The translations under genes were made by a program, and so were the position numbers. Under the pieces are notes generated by a model. The model did no database searches and had not been told where the DNA came from. It was given only the letters and a program-made list of their open reading frames with translations. This document shows positions 55,522 through 64,000 of a stretch of 64,000 nt of DNA, piece after piece; positions within the stretch are counted from its first letter, which is position 1; the number at the start of each line of letters is the position of its first letter. Source of the DNA: Gammaproteobacteria bacterium (GTDB taxonomy: Bacteria > Pseudomonadota > Gammaproteobacteria > Steroidobacterales > UBA11654); the NCBI GenBank assembly GCA_002691465.1, contig NZHP01000022.1:1-64000 (forward strand), in the 5' to 3' direction.

Positions 55522-56097
55522 ATGAAGATGAAAATACTAATTTCATTGTTTGTTTTTGTCATATCGATCGACGTCTATTCACACGAAGGACACACTCACG
55601 AAAGATATAGTAAAGAGCAAATCATACAAATAGCTATGTCAGCAGGACCTGAGAATGTGAGCGGTGACGCCACAATCATATCTCATGATGGCACGCTTTT
55701 AAGAGAAGGATCAAATGGATGGGTATGCATGCCTGGCTCTCCTCCAAATGAAAATGTAAACCCAATGTGCGTAGACCCTGCGTGGCAAAAATGGCTTCAA
55801 GAGTATATGAAAGGATCCCTTGGGTTGTCTTATGAATATGATCCAAATCAGGCCACTTTCGGCATGTCATATATGCTTGTTGGAGATATACCTGTTGATA
55901 ACAATGTGCCATTCAATACAGACACCAGCGAAGGTGTCTGGGTCGCAGAAGGACCTCATTTGATGCTTTTACTGCCACAAGAGCTGCTTAAGGATTTGCC
56001 AACAGACCCCTATGCTGGTGGGCCTTACGTCATGTGGGAAGGCACTGAGTTTGTTCATGTCATGGTCCCTCTTGAGGTTACTGAACCTTTAGACTAG
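55522..56097 (+). CDS. Secreted protein of unknown function
   Basis: The 191-residue protein has a signal peptide (about 1-20) followed by a His-rich start (SHEGHTHERY), which might bind metal. Two cysteines lie in GWVCMPGSP and NPMCVDPAWQKWL; the middle and end are rich in Pro, Gly and acidic residues, with GVWVAEGPHLMLLLP and PYVMWEGTEFVHVMVP. No family is recognised. The gap to the previous gene is 22 bases with GGAGCATGATAA before the ATG, so the two secreted unknowns are probably co-expressed. An 18-bp inverted repeat follows the gene. Confidence 0.7.
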   Translation: MKMKILISLFVFVISIDVYSHEGHTHERYSKEQIIQIAMSAGPENVSGDATIISHDGTLLREGSNGWVCMPGSPPNENVNPMCVDPAWQKWLQEYMKGSLGLSYEYDPNQATFGMSYMLVGDIPVDNNVPFNTDTSEGVWVAEGPHLMLLLPQELLKDLPTDPYAGGPYVMWEGTEFVHVMVPLEVTEPLD

Positions 56098-56130
56098 GCA
56101 AAAGCCCTTTCTCGGGGTTAAGATCATATA

Positions 56131-56169
56131 TCAGAGAATGGAGTATGAAAATCATGCTCCATCCTCTGA
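56131..56169. repeat. 18-bp imperfect inverted repeat with three-base loop
   Basis: Arms at 56131-56148 and 56152-56169 pair over 18 bases around AAA, with one A-C mismatch and one T-G pair. It lies in the 104-base gap between the secreted unknown gene and the amidohydrolase gene. No T tract follows on either strand, so it is not a standard intrinsic terminator. Confidence 0.75.
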
Positions 56170-56201
56170 CTCGAAAATAAGAAATGGGGGAGGGGTGAAA
56201 A

Positions 56202-57488
56202 ATGAATCCAATAAGGAAATTTAAATGGTTCATGTTTTCATGTGTGTTTTTATTTACATGCTTTGATGTTGACTCAAAAACTTTAATACATGCAGGAAAA
56301 CTCATTGATGGGAAGTCTGATCGTGTTCAATCAAGAATTAGCATCGTAGTTGATGGTAATACGATCGCAGACATCCAAGAAGGGTTTATATCTTCCAATG
56401 ATTTTGAAAACTACATCGATTTAAGAAATCACACTGTTTTGCCGGGATTGATGGACATGCATGTTCATTTTGGCGGAGAGTATCTCTCTAAAGCTGAATC
56501 ACCACTCAAGGTAGAGAGAGAAATGGAGGCGATTCTTGCCACGCAGCATGCACTGGTCACATTCAAGTCTGGTTTTACAACGGTCAGACAAGTTGGCGAC
56601 AGTGGTTTAGTGGCAATTAGCCTAAGAGATGCAATCAACGCAGGCAAGGTTATTGGTCCAAGAATATTTGCCGCAGGAAAAACAATTGCTACAACAGGAG
56701 GGCATGCCGACCCCACAAACGGAAAGGCACTCGATGATTATGCCTACCCATTGCCCGAACAAGGCGTTGTGAATGGACCCTATGAAGTGTATACGGCAGT
56801 TAGGCAACGTTACAAGGATGGTGCCGATGGCATTAAAATTACTGTAACGGGTGGGGTATTAAGCCCCGCGAAGTCAGGCGATAACCCACAATTTACCCAA
56901 GAAGAAGTTGATGCTGTTGTCAGCGCGGCAAAAGATTATGGAATGTGGGTAGCGGTTCATGCACACGGTGCTGAAGGCATGAAAAGAGCCATCAAAGCAG
57001 GCGTAGATTCAATAGAGCATGGCACATTTATGGACGATGAAGCCATGGATTTGATGATCGAAAATGGCACTTATTATGTGCCAACAATTTCAGCCGGTGT
57101 ATGGGTCGCAGAAAAATCAAAAATAGACAATTTCTTTCCTGAAATTGTGAGACCCAAAGCTGCAAGTGTCGGACCTCAAATCAGTGGAACTTTCAAGAAG
57201 GCACATAAAAGGGGAGTTAAGATTGCATTTGGGACAGATGCCGGCGTTCAAAAACATGGAACAAACTGGAAGGAATTTGTTTACATGGTTGAGAATGGGA
57301 TGTCCGAAATGAAAGCCATTCAATCGGCCACTATAGAGACTGCTAAGTTACTCCGTATTGAGGACAAACTTGGTTCAATTGAAGAAGGAAAGCTTGCAGA
57401 CATGATTGCCGTTAAAGGCAATCCTCTTGATGACATAAGTATTCTGGAAAATATTGAGGTCATTATCAAGGATGGCGTTGTCTATTGA
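56202..57488 (+). CDS. Secreted amidohydrolase (imidazolonepropionase/prolidase-like)
   Basis: The 428-residue metal-dependent hydrolase has a signal peptide (about 1-25). The active-site elements of the amidohydrolase superfamily are in order: MDMHVHFGG (HxH, about 86-94), GGHADP (about 165), the carbamylated Lys region GIKITVTGGVLSP (about 207), AVHAHG (about 249), IEHGTF (about 268) and FGTDAG (about 345). The C-terminal beta-sandwich ends GKLADMIAVKGNPLDD. Relatives include Xaa-Pro dipeptidases and organophosphate-degrading Sgx9260-type enzymes. The substrate is not predictable. GGGGGAGGGG precedes the ATG. Confidence 0.88.
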   Translation: MNPIRKFKWFMFSCVFLFTCFDVDSKTLIHAGKLIDGKSDRVQSRISIVVDGNTIADIQEGFISSNDFENYIDLRNHTVLPGLMDMHVHFGGEYLSKAESPLKVEREMEAILATQHALVTFKSGFTTVRQVGDSGLVAISLRDAINAGKVIGPRIFAAGKTIATTGGHADPTNGKALDDYAYPLPEQGVVNGPYEVYTAVRQRYKDGADGIKITVTGGVLSPAKSGDNPQFTQEEVDAVVSAAKDYGMWVAVHAHGAEGMKRAIKAGVDSIEHGTFMDDEAMDLMIENGTYYVPTISAGVWVAEKSKIDNFFPEIVRPKAASVGPQISGTFKKAHKRGVKIAFGTDAGVQKHGTNWKEFVYMVENGMSEMKAIQSATIETAKLLRIEDKLGSIEEGKLADMIAVKGNPLDDISILENIEVIIKDGVVY

Positions 57489-57504
57489 CTATTGAGGTGC
57501 AAGC

Positions 57505-57921
57505 ATGAAGGTAGAAAATAAACTCACACCCAACGTTATGGCAATGGCAGGATTTCTGGTTGGAGATACCAAGTCAACGATACGAATGGTGAACTTGTTA
57601 AAATTTAGGAAAAAAGCCTCTTACGAAGATGGACGAAAAACAGATTTGTCCGGCAGAGAAGCTTACGCACTCTATGCCAAAGATGTGAGCACGATTCACC
57701 TGCCGAAGGTTGGTGGGAAGATTATTTTTTCAGGCATTGTCAGCAGACTCCTCATTGGTGAGGTTGAGGATATGTGGGACATGATTGCAATAGCTGAGTA
57801 CCCAAATAAAAAAGCAATGCTCAAGATGATATCAGACAAAGACTACAGGGAGTCTGAGAAGCATCGGTCTGCTGGCCTTGAAGGTCAGCTCAATATTGAA
57901 ACCATGGATGTAATCAAGTAA
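57505..57921 (+). CDS. DUF1330-like protein
   Basis: The 138-residue cytoplasmic protein contains MVNLLKFRKKA, REAYALYAKD, the GGKIIFSG strand and WDMIAIAEYPNKKAMLKMISDKDYRE, all features of DUF1330, a dimeric ferredoxin-like (alpha-beta barrel) family of unknown function. It follows the amidohydrolase by 16 bases and precedes tadA by five. Confidence 0.82.
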   Translation: MKVENKLTPNVMAMAGFLVGDTKSTIRMVNLLKFRKKASYEDGRKTDLSGREAYALYAKDVSTIHLPKVGGKIIFSGIVSRLLIGEVEDMWDMIAIAEYPNKKAMLKMISDKDYRESEKHRSAGLEGQLNIETMDVIK

Positions 57922-57926
57922 GAGCT

Positions 57927-58376
57927 TTGGATATCGATCCACAAGCCCTGATGAAACTTGCCTATGATCAGGCAATGATCAGTGAATCAAATGGCGAGGT
58001 GCCAGTCGGCGCTGTTTATTTTGATGACAATCAAGTCATTGCAGAATCTGGAAACGTGAGCATTACAAATCATGATCCAACCGGCCATGCAGAAATCATT
58101 GTCTTGAGGAAAGCGGCAAAGGCAAAAAAGAATCACAGGATTGGTGGAACATTGGTGGTTACTTTGGAGCCTTGCGTGATGTGCATGGGAGCAATGATTC
58201 AAGCCCGTATTGAGACATTGATTTTTGGAGCATTTGATCCACGATCAGGCGCAGCTGGATCTGCATTCGATCTCTCTGATTCCTCTGATTTGAATCATAA
58301 AATCAATGTGTTGGGCGGAGTCATGGAGAATGAGTGCAAGGCTTTGATGCAAAACTTCTTTAAATCAAGAAGATAG
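57927..58376 (+). CDS. tadA: tRNA-specific adenosine deaminase TadA
   Basis: The 149-residue zinc deaminase makes inosine-34 in tRNA-Arg(ACG). It has GEVPVGAVYF (about 23), the zinc His and catalytic Glu in GHAEIIVLRKA (about 53), PCVMCMGAMIQARI with the two zinc Cys (about 83-86) and FDPRSGAAGSAFDL, typical of TadA. The TTG start at 57927 gives an N-terminal helix closer to the family than the ATG at 57951. It ends eight bases from the convergent alkylsulfatase gene. Confidence 0.88.
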   Translation: MDIDPQALMKLAYDQAMISESNGEVPVGAVYFDDNQVIAESGNVSITNHDPTGHAEIIVLRKAAKAKKNHRIGGTLVVTLEPCVMCMGAMIQARIETLIFGAFDPRSGAAGSAFDLSDSSDLNHKINVLGGVMENECKALMQNFFKSRR

Positions 58377-58384
58377 AAAAGAAC

Positions 58385-60085
58385 TCATTCGGCAAATTTA
58401 GAAAGAAAAGCCAGAAAATTTGTTCTTTGACCGCCAGTATCAATGTCTCCAGAGGCTACAGCAATAAGTGGGTTGCGAACACCGGCTAGTGCCTCTTTGA
58501 AAATTTGTTCGCTTGTTTTTACTCGAATATCACAATTTTTACTTTCAGATGAAATTTCTGCAATTCGGTTTCTTAGAGTTATTGTTTTGATGTTCCCCGA
58601 GTCAAATTCAAAGCATACCCTTTGCAAAATTCCTTTTGTTTCTTCTGGATTCAGTCTTACAGAGAGAATATCGAAAAACATATCTATGGAAATCTCACTC
58701 AACAATTCACTGGTCTGTGGGAGGAGCGGTTGCGCCCGGTAATTAGGATTTAGTTCATTGGCTGAACTTAAAAAGTAGTTTCTTTTATTTGGATTAAGTG
58801 CTCGATCCCCGATGTGCTGTATTGCTTTTTGTCTTAGTTTATTTGTGGCTTCAGTTTCATAATTCAATGCAAGCAAACTATCGCTCAGCTGCAACCCCCA
58901 TTGCATGTCTTCATCAAGAATGGCTTTTTCTAATGCCTCAAAAAGTTTTTTTTCACCGCCTGAAAGGGCCGCAAGTCTTTTTGCATAATCCTCGGATGGT
59001 AACGGATCAAGATTAGAAACATTTCCATCAAACCATCCAAGATAGCCATTAAAGATACTCTTCACTGACCAACGAACGGTTCCATAAAACTCTCTTACAA
59101 ATGGAGAGGAAGACAATTCAGGTGGCAATTGAATCATGTTGGATATTTCGTCTGCAGAATGGCCTTTATTCATGAGTCGAATGGTTTGGTCGTGAACATA
59201 CTGTATGGCATCCCTGTAGATGGTGAGTGTTTCCATAATTGTCTCACCCGTCAGTGCTTTAGTATGGCTCGGCAACAAGTAATCAGGATTCATAGCTCGC
59301 ATACGATCAAGACTCTCGATCCAGCTTTTAACATCTCTATGAGGGGTTCCTCGAATTGTATAAAGGTTTGGAAATGTCCTGTAGATATTATCGCCAGGCA
59401 TGAGTGCTCTGTGTTTGGGCAACCAGACAAATAATTGGTCATTGGTTTCTCCTGGCGCATGATAGAGTTCGATCTCTATGCCGGAGATATTAATTTTCAG
59501 TTCATCGGAAAAAGTAATGTTCGGTTTGATGTAACCAATTGGACTTTGTGAGACACCCAAGTATGGTCCAATCCCCACATTTATGACCTGACTTGAGGGA
59601 AGTTCCGTTCCAAACATTCTTGAGCTTCTTTTTGAAATAATTGGATTCAGAATACCCATGATTCGTTCAACATATTCACTGGTTGATTCATGAGCGATGA
59701 CCATGGGTTTTTCTTCTTCTAGATTATAGTAATAGGCAGCACCAAAGGTATGATCGCCATGATTATGTGTGTATATGATTGCCTTGATTGGATTTGAATT
59801 GATCTTTCGAAAGTGCGAATAAACTTCCTCGGCTTCAGCCACGCTATCAGACGCATCGACAATGATATTTCCATCGGTGCCTTCAATCATGATTGAATTT
59901 GCAATGCCATAACCAACTGCCAAATGAAGCCCATTTTCAAATGAGTAAACTTCCTTCTCAAATTCATCGGTGTGTTGAATTAAATCTTCAAGGATGACCG
60001 GATCAATTTCAGAATTTAGTTCATCTCCAGGATCAGAGCATGCGGATAGAATGCAGAGCATTGCAAGCAAGCAAGATTTTTTCAT
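58385..60085 (-). CDS. Lipoprotein alkylsulfatase-like metallo-beta-lactamase-fold hydrolase
   Basis: The protein of about 566 residues has a lipoprotein signal (KKSCLLAMLCILSACSD, lipobox SAC). Its MBL domain has the binuclear zinc site THNHGDHTFG (about 107), PGETNDQLF and LMPGDNIYRTFPNLYTIRG (about 230), typical of the SdsA1/alkyl-aryl-sulfatase group. A helical dimerisation region (about 330-440) and a C-terminal SCP2-like domain (about 450-565) complete that architecture. Known members hydrolyse SDS-like alkyl sulfates; other substrates are possible. The start at 60085 gives the shortest lipoprotein signal; 60091 and 60115 are also in frame. Confidence 0.85.
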   Translation of the reverse strand: MKKSCLLAMLCILSACSDPGDELNSEIDPVILEDLIQHTDEFEKEVYSFENGLHLAVGYGIANSIMIEGTDGNIIVDASDSVAEAEEVYSHFRKINSNPIKAIIYTHNHGDHTFGAAYYYNLEEEKPMVIAHESTSEYVERIMGILNPIISKRSSRMFGTELPSSQVINVGIGPYLGVSQSPIGYIKPNITFSDELKINISGIEIELYHAPGETNDQLFVWLPKHRALMPGDNIYRTFPNLYTIRGTPHRDVKSWIESLDRMRAMNPDYLLPSHTKALTGETIMETLTIYRDAIQYVHDQTIRLMNKGHSADEISNMIQLPPELSSSPFVREFYGTVRWSVKSIFNGYLGWFDGNVSNLDPLPSEDYAKRLAALSGGEKKLFEALEKAILDEDMQWGLQLSDSLLALNYETEATNKLRQKAIQHIGDRALNPNKRNYFLSSANELNPNYRAQPLLPQTSELLSEISIDMFFDILSVRLNPEETKGILQRVCFEFDSGNIKTITLRNRIAEISSESKNCDIRVKTSEQIFKEALAGVRNPLIAVASGDIDTGGQRTNFLAFLSKFAE

Positions 60086-60133
60086 AAGCATGTGGACATC
60101 ATTTAATTGGATCATGAACTCAATCTGTTGATT

Positions 60134-60715
60134 CTATAGTCTTTTGGACAAAGCGATTTCTTTAAAGTCAAGATTATTGAATTCAAATCTTCCAACATCT
60201 ACGAGCTCGTCATCAACTGTATTTCTCCAATCATAATGCATTCCAAGTTGATCATTCTTGGGCGGAAGAATTTCAAAAATGACCGTGTATTTTTCATCAA
60301 TCTCCCCTGGAAGCTTTATGTTCTTGGCATAGTGAAGATTGTCTGCCATGTTGACATGAGGAGTTAGGATGTGAGTTTCTGATGAACCGGTGACCTCATT
60401 GATTAATGTCGCACTGACATTGAGGTAGGCAACGTGACCACCTTCTGGAGAACCATTTGGCGCCTCGCTTGACCAATTGGCCAAAACTTCGATATGAACA
60501 TCCGTTTCATTTTCGCTTAAATAGTATTCTTGAGGCATGATTTCGTCTTTAACTCCGCCTTCGAAAATTAAATCCACACCCGGCTTAATATAGCCAGTTC
60601 CAATGATCATCTCAGCTCGTGTTTCTTGTTGCTGACAAAGCATAAGCAGTGCAAACAAACCGATGAGTTTGTTTCTTGGTTTAAAGTCTATGATTTTTGT
60701 CATAGAAAAGCCCAT
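60134..60715 (-). CDS. P19/Tp34-type periplasmic iron transport protein
   Basis: The 193-residue protein has a signal peptide (about 1-34) and an immunoglobulin-like domain of the P19/Tp34 iron-transport family. Features are GTGYIKPGVDLIFEGGVKD, the ENETDVHIEVLANW strand, GGHVAYLNVSATL, LTPHVNMADNLHYAKNIKLP and MHYDWRN, which supply the His, Met and Glu metal ligands. P19 proteins bind copper and iron and work with an FTR1 permease; no ftr1 gene is in the window. The promoter holds a 16/19 Fur-box match, in keeping with iron regulation. ATG 60715 or 60703. Confidence 0.82.
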   Translation of the reverse strand: MGFSMTKIIDFKPRNKLIGLFALLMLCQQQETRAEMIIGTGYIKPGVDLIFEGGVKDEIMPQEYYLSENETDVHIEVLANWSSEAPNGSPEGGHVAYLNVSATLINEVTGSSETHILTPHVNMADNLHYAKNIKLPGEIDEKYTVIFEILPPKNDQLGMHYDWRNTVDDELVDVGRFEFNNLDFKEIALSKRL

Positions 60716-60735
60716 ATAAATTTCAATGAATTACC

Positions 60736-60764
60736 ATCATAGTGATAATCATTATTGGTTTAAA
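60736..60764 (-). promoter_or_regulatory. Fur box embedded in the promoter of the P19-type iron gene
   Basis: On the reverse strand TTTAAA (60759-60764) and TATGAT (60736-60741) are 17 bases apart and lie just before the iron gene. The bases 60738-60756 match the 19-bp Fur consensus GATAATGATAATCATTATC at 16 positions, lie across the spacer and overlap the -10. This is the position expected for iron-dependent repression. Confidence 0.8.
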
Positions 60765-60826
60765 TATATTTTTAGAGTAAGGAGCTTGTTTAAAAAGATA
60801 TTTCTTCATCGAGTTTATAATCAAGG

Positions 60827-60832
60827 TATAAT
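60827..60832 (+). promoter_or_regulatory. Candidate -10 element for the DUF1820 gene
   Basis: A perfect TATAAT lies 32 bases before the ATG at 60864. A second TATAAT is at 60816-60821. No good -35 is seen at 16-18 bases from either, so the promoter is tentative. Confidence 0.35.
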
Positions 60833-60863
60833 TTAGAATCTCTTCCAAAATAAATTCGGACAT

Positions 60864-61202
60864 ATGCCCTCGAAAAAAAAGTTATACAAGATAACATTTA
60901 GCAATCAAGGGAAGCTCTATGAGCTCTATGCAAAAGAGGTTTCTAACAGCAATCTACTTGGATTTATTGAAATCGAATCTTTGGTTTTTGGTGAAAAAAC
61001 GTCATTGGTTGTAGACCCGTCAGAAGAAAAAATAAAAACTGAGTTTGAGGGAGTTAAGAGGACGTATGTCCCAATGCATTCTGTGCTCAGAATCGATGAA
61101 GTCGATGAGCAAGGAGTCAGCAAGGTGAGCAAAGCAGAGGGCGACAATGTGACACAAATGCCCAACACCGTTTTTGTTCCTGATGACAAATCAAAAAGTT
61201 AA
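60864..61202 (+). CDS. DUF1820-family protein
   Basis: The 112-residue cytoplasmic protein begins with KKLYKITFSNQGKLYELYAKEV and continues LLGFIEIESLVFGEKTSLVVDPSEEKIKTEF and HSVLRIDEV (parts of one conserved domain), which is the DUF1820 pattern common in gammaproteobacteria. The function is unknown. The C-terminal tail (about 90-112) is low in conservation. It precedes purL by 26 bases. Confidence 0.85.
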   Translation: MPSKKKLYKITFSNQGKLYELYAKEVSNSNLLGFIEIESLVFGEKTSLVVDPSEEKIKTEFEGVKRTYVPMHSVLRIDEVDEQGVSKVSKAEGDNVTQMPNTVFVPDDKSKS

Positions 61203-61228
61203 TGAACCCTTAATTTTGGAATAGAGGC

Positions 61229-64000
61229 ATGATTGTAAAAGAGGGACCCGCATCTCATTCCCCATTTAAGCTTGAATCATTGCTCATACGTTTGCAAAGC
61301 ATTGATGAAAACATCAGCGGTTTAGGCGCGAGATTTATCCATCTGATTGACTCAAAGAAAGAGTTGGATCAGCTGCAAGACGATGTTTTGGAGTCAATTT
61401 TAGAGTATGGACCCAATTGGCCTCTTGGAGTAAATGAAGGATCTAAAATATTCATTTTACCTCGTTTTGGAACGACATCTCCTTGGTCCAGTAAAGCCTC
61501 AGACATTGCGAAAGTATGCGGATTAACCTCCATTGAAAAGATTGAAAGAGGAGTCGCATTTACTTTTGCTTTAAACGATAAAGATTTAATGCCAAATAGT
61601 GAAGCAGTAGAACTGCTTTACGATCGAATGACGGAAGTTGCCATAACTGATTTAGGTCAAGCAAAAGAGATCTTTTCATCATTGAAACCAAAACCATTTT
61701 CTGAGATTGATATTTTATCTGATGGTAAGAAGGCCTTAGAGAGTGCAAATATAGAATTGGGATTGGCATTGAATGACGATGAAATTGAATATCTCTTGGA
61801 TCAATTCACAAAATTATACAGAAACCCAACGGATGCTGAACTCATGATGTTTGCGCAAGCGAACTCGGAACATTGCAGACACAAAGTCTTTAATGCCGAT
61901 TGGACAATTGATGGCGTTGAAAAAGAAAGAAGCCTTTTTCAGATGATCAAAAACACTTATGAGTCCAGCTCGAGAAACGTATTATCCGCCTACAAAGACA
62001 ATGCAGCCGTTATTTCTGGCAATGAAGCAGATTGGTTCTTGCCGAATCACAATGATCAAAAATACGCAAGAATCCATGATCAAATTCATACGATGATGAA
62101 AGTGGAGACGCATAATCATCCAACAGCAATTTCTCCATACCCTGGAGCTGCGACTGGCTCTGGCGGTGAGATCAGAGACGAAGCAGCAACCGGGAGAGGT
62201 GCAATGCCTAAAGCGGGTTTAACTGGCTTTAGTGTCTCACATCTTTTTATTCCAGACGATGTTCAATCTTGGGAGGAAACAATCGGTAAGCCCGATCATA
62301 TTGCCTCAGCACTCGATATCATGCTGGATGGCCCGATTGGGGGTGCAGCATACAACAACGAGTTTGGGCGACCCAATATTCTTGGATATTTTAGAACTTT
62401 TGAGGAAAGAAACAGGGAGCAGGAAAATTCATCTTGGGGTTTTCATAAGCCGATTATGATCGTTGGAGGCATGGGCAATATTTCAGATTCATCGGTCAAT
62501 AAAAATGACATCGCCGCCGGTTCTCTGATAATTGTTTTGGGAGGCCCAGCCATGTTAATTGGCTTGGGTGGCGGCTCAGCATCTTCTTTGAATGCCGGTT
62601 CAAGCGATAGTGATTTGGATTTTGCCTCAGTTCAAAGAGACAATGCCGAGCTCGAAAGGAGAGCTCAGGAGGTTATCACACGCTGTTTTTCAATGGGGGT
62701 TCAGAGCAATCAGGAAAATACTAATCCGATCATATTGATTCATGATGTGGGAGCGGGCGGTCTTTCCAATGCCATTCCAGAGGTCGCAGACCACAGTAAA
62801 ATGTCCGCAGATATCAACTTGAGGGAAATCGACAATGCCGAACCTGGAATGACGCCTTTGGAAATTTGGTGCAATGAGGCACAAGAAAGATATGTCTTAT
62901 CCATTCATCCTGATGATCTGGAACTTTTTGATCAGATTTGCAAGCGGGAGCGATGTCCATATGCTGTGGTAGGGGATGTAGCAACTCATGGCAATTTGAA
63001 ACTTAAAGACAAAGTTTTTGACAATTATCCAATCGACATGCCTATGGATGTTTTATTCGGCAAGCCACCAAAGACAAAGCTTGAGATTGCAACTAGGGAA
63101 AAAGCGATCATTGATGATGCGATGAATGGCATTGATATAGAAGAGGCGTGTTTAAAAATTTTAAGATTTCCCACCGTTGCCGACAAAACCTTCCTCATAC
63201 ATATCGGCGATAGAACGGTTGGCGGTTTGGTCGCACAGGATCAATTCGTTGGCCCATGGCAAGTTCCAGTAAGCGATGTCGCTGTCACATTGAAAGATCA
63301 CTTTGGAAGTCAAGGTGAAGCCATGGCAATGGGTGAGCGTTCCCCCATTGCTGTATACAACGCTGCTGCATCCGGAAGGATAGCCGTAGGCGAAGCAATC
63401 ACTAATATTCTCTCTGCGCCCATAAATCATATTTCTGATGTAAAGTTTTCTGCAAATTGGATGTCTTCAATAATGACAGACCGACTTAAACAGGATCTTT
63501 ATGAAACGGTTGAGGCAATTTCGGTTGACTTCTGCAGCAAGATTGGAATCACTATTCCTGTAGGCAAGGATTCACTCTCGATGCAGACTTCATGGACGAG
63601 TGAAGAAAATAAATTCATCAATACCGCTCCATTATCACTCGTCATTTCTGCATTCTCTCCTGTCGACGATGTCAATAAAGTCATCACGCCACAATTAAAA
63701 AACATAAATGAGAGCATCTTATTGTTGATTGATCTGGGTGAAGGCCAGAATCGAATGGGAGGCTCTTGCTTTTCACAAATATACAATCGAAACCTTGGAG
63801 AAACACCCGATATTGAGGATCCAGAACTTCTTAAAAGATTCTTTAATTTAATTGGAACAATGAAATCAAAAAACCTGATTCAGGCGTACCATGATCGTTC
63901 CGATGGCGGCCTTTTTGCGTGTGTTTCAGAAATGGCCTTTGCAGGCAATATGGGCGTTGAGCTTTCGCTTCATGCTAGGAATCAAGAGGAGATACTTCAA
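61229..64000 (+). CDS. purL: Phosphoribosylformylglycinamidine synthase, N-terminal 924 residues
   Basis: The frame is open from ATG 61229 to the window end (924 codons); the glutaminase domain and the stop lie outside. PurL makes formylglycinamidine ribonucleotide in purine synthesis. Visible are the N-terminal PurS-like region (about 1-150), the linker with [25 protein letters not shown] (in part, about 200-222), the ATP/metal motif [23 protein letters not shown] (in part, about 290-312) and [11 protein letters not shown] with LGGGSASS of the AIRS-like domains. A second AIRS-like half follows (about 640 onward, with [16 protein letters not shown]). AGAGG precedes the ATG. This is the large single-chain type of gammaproteobacteria. 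Confidence 0.96.
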   Translation, partial: MIVKEGPASHSPFKLESLLIRLQSIDENISGLGARFIHLIDSKKELDQLQDDVLESILEYGPNWPLGVNEGSKIFILPRFGTTSPWSSKASDIAKVCGLTSIEKIERGVAFTFALNDKDLMPNSEAVELLYDRMTEVAITDLGQAKEIFSSLKPKPFSEIDILSDGKKALESANIELGLALNDDEIEYLLDQFTKLYRNPTDAELMMFAQANSEHCRHKVFNADWTIDGVEKERSLFQMIKNTYESSSRNVLSAYKDNAAVISGNEADWFLPNHNDQKYARIHDQIHTMMKVETHNHPTAISPYPGAATGSGGEIRDEAATGRGAMPKAGLTGFSVSHLFIPDDVQSWEETIGKPDHIASALDIMLDGPIGGAAYNNEFGRPNILGYFRTFEERNREQENSSWGFHKPIMIVGGMGNISDSSVNKNDIAAGSLIIVLGGPAMLIGLGGGSASSLNAGSSDSDLDFASVQRDNAELERRAQEVITRCFSMGVQSNQENTNPIILIHDVGAGGLSNAIPEVADHSKMSADINLREIDNAEPGMTPLEIWCNEAQERYVLSIHPDDLELFDQICKRERCPYAVVGDVATHGNLKLKDKVFDNYPIDMPMDVLFGKPPKTKLEIATREKAIIDDAMNGIDIEEACLKILRFPTVADKTFLIHIGDRTVGGLVAQDQFVGPWQVPVSDVAVTLKDHFGSQGEAMAMGERSPIAVYNAAASGRIAVGEAITNILSAPINHISDVKFSANWMSSIMTDRLKQDLYETVEAISVDFCSKIGITIPVGKDSLSMQTSWTSEENKFINTAPLSLVISAFSPVDDVNKVITPQLKNINESILLLIDLGEGQNRMGGSCFSQIYNRNLGETPDIEDPELLKRFFNLIGTMKSKNLIQAYHDRSDGGLFACVSEMAFAGNMGVELSLHARNQEEILQ

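Noticed and set aside
56101..56120. Small hairpin-like AAGCCC...GGGGTT after the secreted unknown gene
   Set aside because: Short stem with no T tract; does not qualify as a terminator.

Overview
The window looks like a piece of an AT-rich (by eye near 40% GC, not computed), compact gammaproteobacterial chromosome. Several blocks have the gammaproteobacterial order known from E. coli and relatives: suhB next to trmJ and iscS; ndk-rlmN then hisS-yfgM-bamB-der; xseA opposite guaB-guaA; queA-tgt-yajC-secD-secF; xerD-dsbC. The tiny intergenic gaps, the light-related operon and the many exported enzymes suggest a free-living, sunlit-water marine lineage of SAR86-like type. That placement is inference. 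No rRNA, CRISPR array, insertion sequence, prophage or integrase other than Xer was seen.

Layout. 1-738: 3' end of ETF-ubiquinone oxidoreductase. 891-6480: a seven-gene TonB energy-transduction operon (DUF3450, large ExbB, ExbB, two ExbD, TonB, TPR). 6482-9247: acyltransferase, xerD-dsbC and the 7Fe ferredoxin. 9263-9880: Nudix hydrolase and tRNA-Leu(CAA). 9982-15259: queA-tgt-yajC-secD-secF. 15256-19138: suhB, trmJ and a minimal isc locus (iscS, a degenerate iscU-like gene, iscA), then ndk. 19151-24936: rlmN, a 36-residue membrane protein, hisS, yfgM, bamB, der. 24939-31106: xseA and purine genes guaB, guaA, guaC with an aquaporin between. 31093-41227: an accessory region rich in exported enzymes: a Tat lipoprotein SDR, a DoxX protein, apt, a quinoprotein propeller, a Tat-exported PLP enzyme, a Sec-exported SDR without its catalytic Tyr, and a DUF305/LVIVD protein.

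41366-48727: glutamate-type dehydrogenase, peptidase E, several small membrane proteins including two related TMEM164/YwaF-like proteins, RraA, RluB, a small secreted PAN-like protein with its own terminator, and a TauD-type dioxygenase. 48724-51790: a translationally coupled photolyase - FeS cryptochrome - DUF2256 operon. 51908-54690: a carboxyltransferase with an NTF2-like partner, then PhzF. 54780-58376: two secreted proteins of unknown function, a secreted amidohydrolase, DUF1330 and TadA. 58385-60715: a lipoprotein alkylsulfatase-like hydrolase and a P19/Tp34-type periplasmic iron protein whose promoter contains a strong Fur box. 60864-64000: DUF1820 and the first 924 codons of purL.

A recurrent feature is extreme compaction. 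All nine convergent gene pairs meet within -4 to +8 bases and three share the same TTAG, giving one TAG and one TAA stop. Only one intrinsic terminator (46576-46604) is obvious in 64 kb. Same-strand neighbours commonly overlap as ATGA, GTGA or TGATG, so most genes probably lie in long coupled operons. Functional assignments come from recognised motifs and gene order only; no database search was run.
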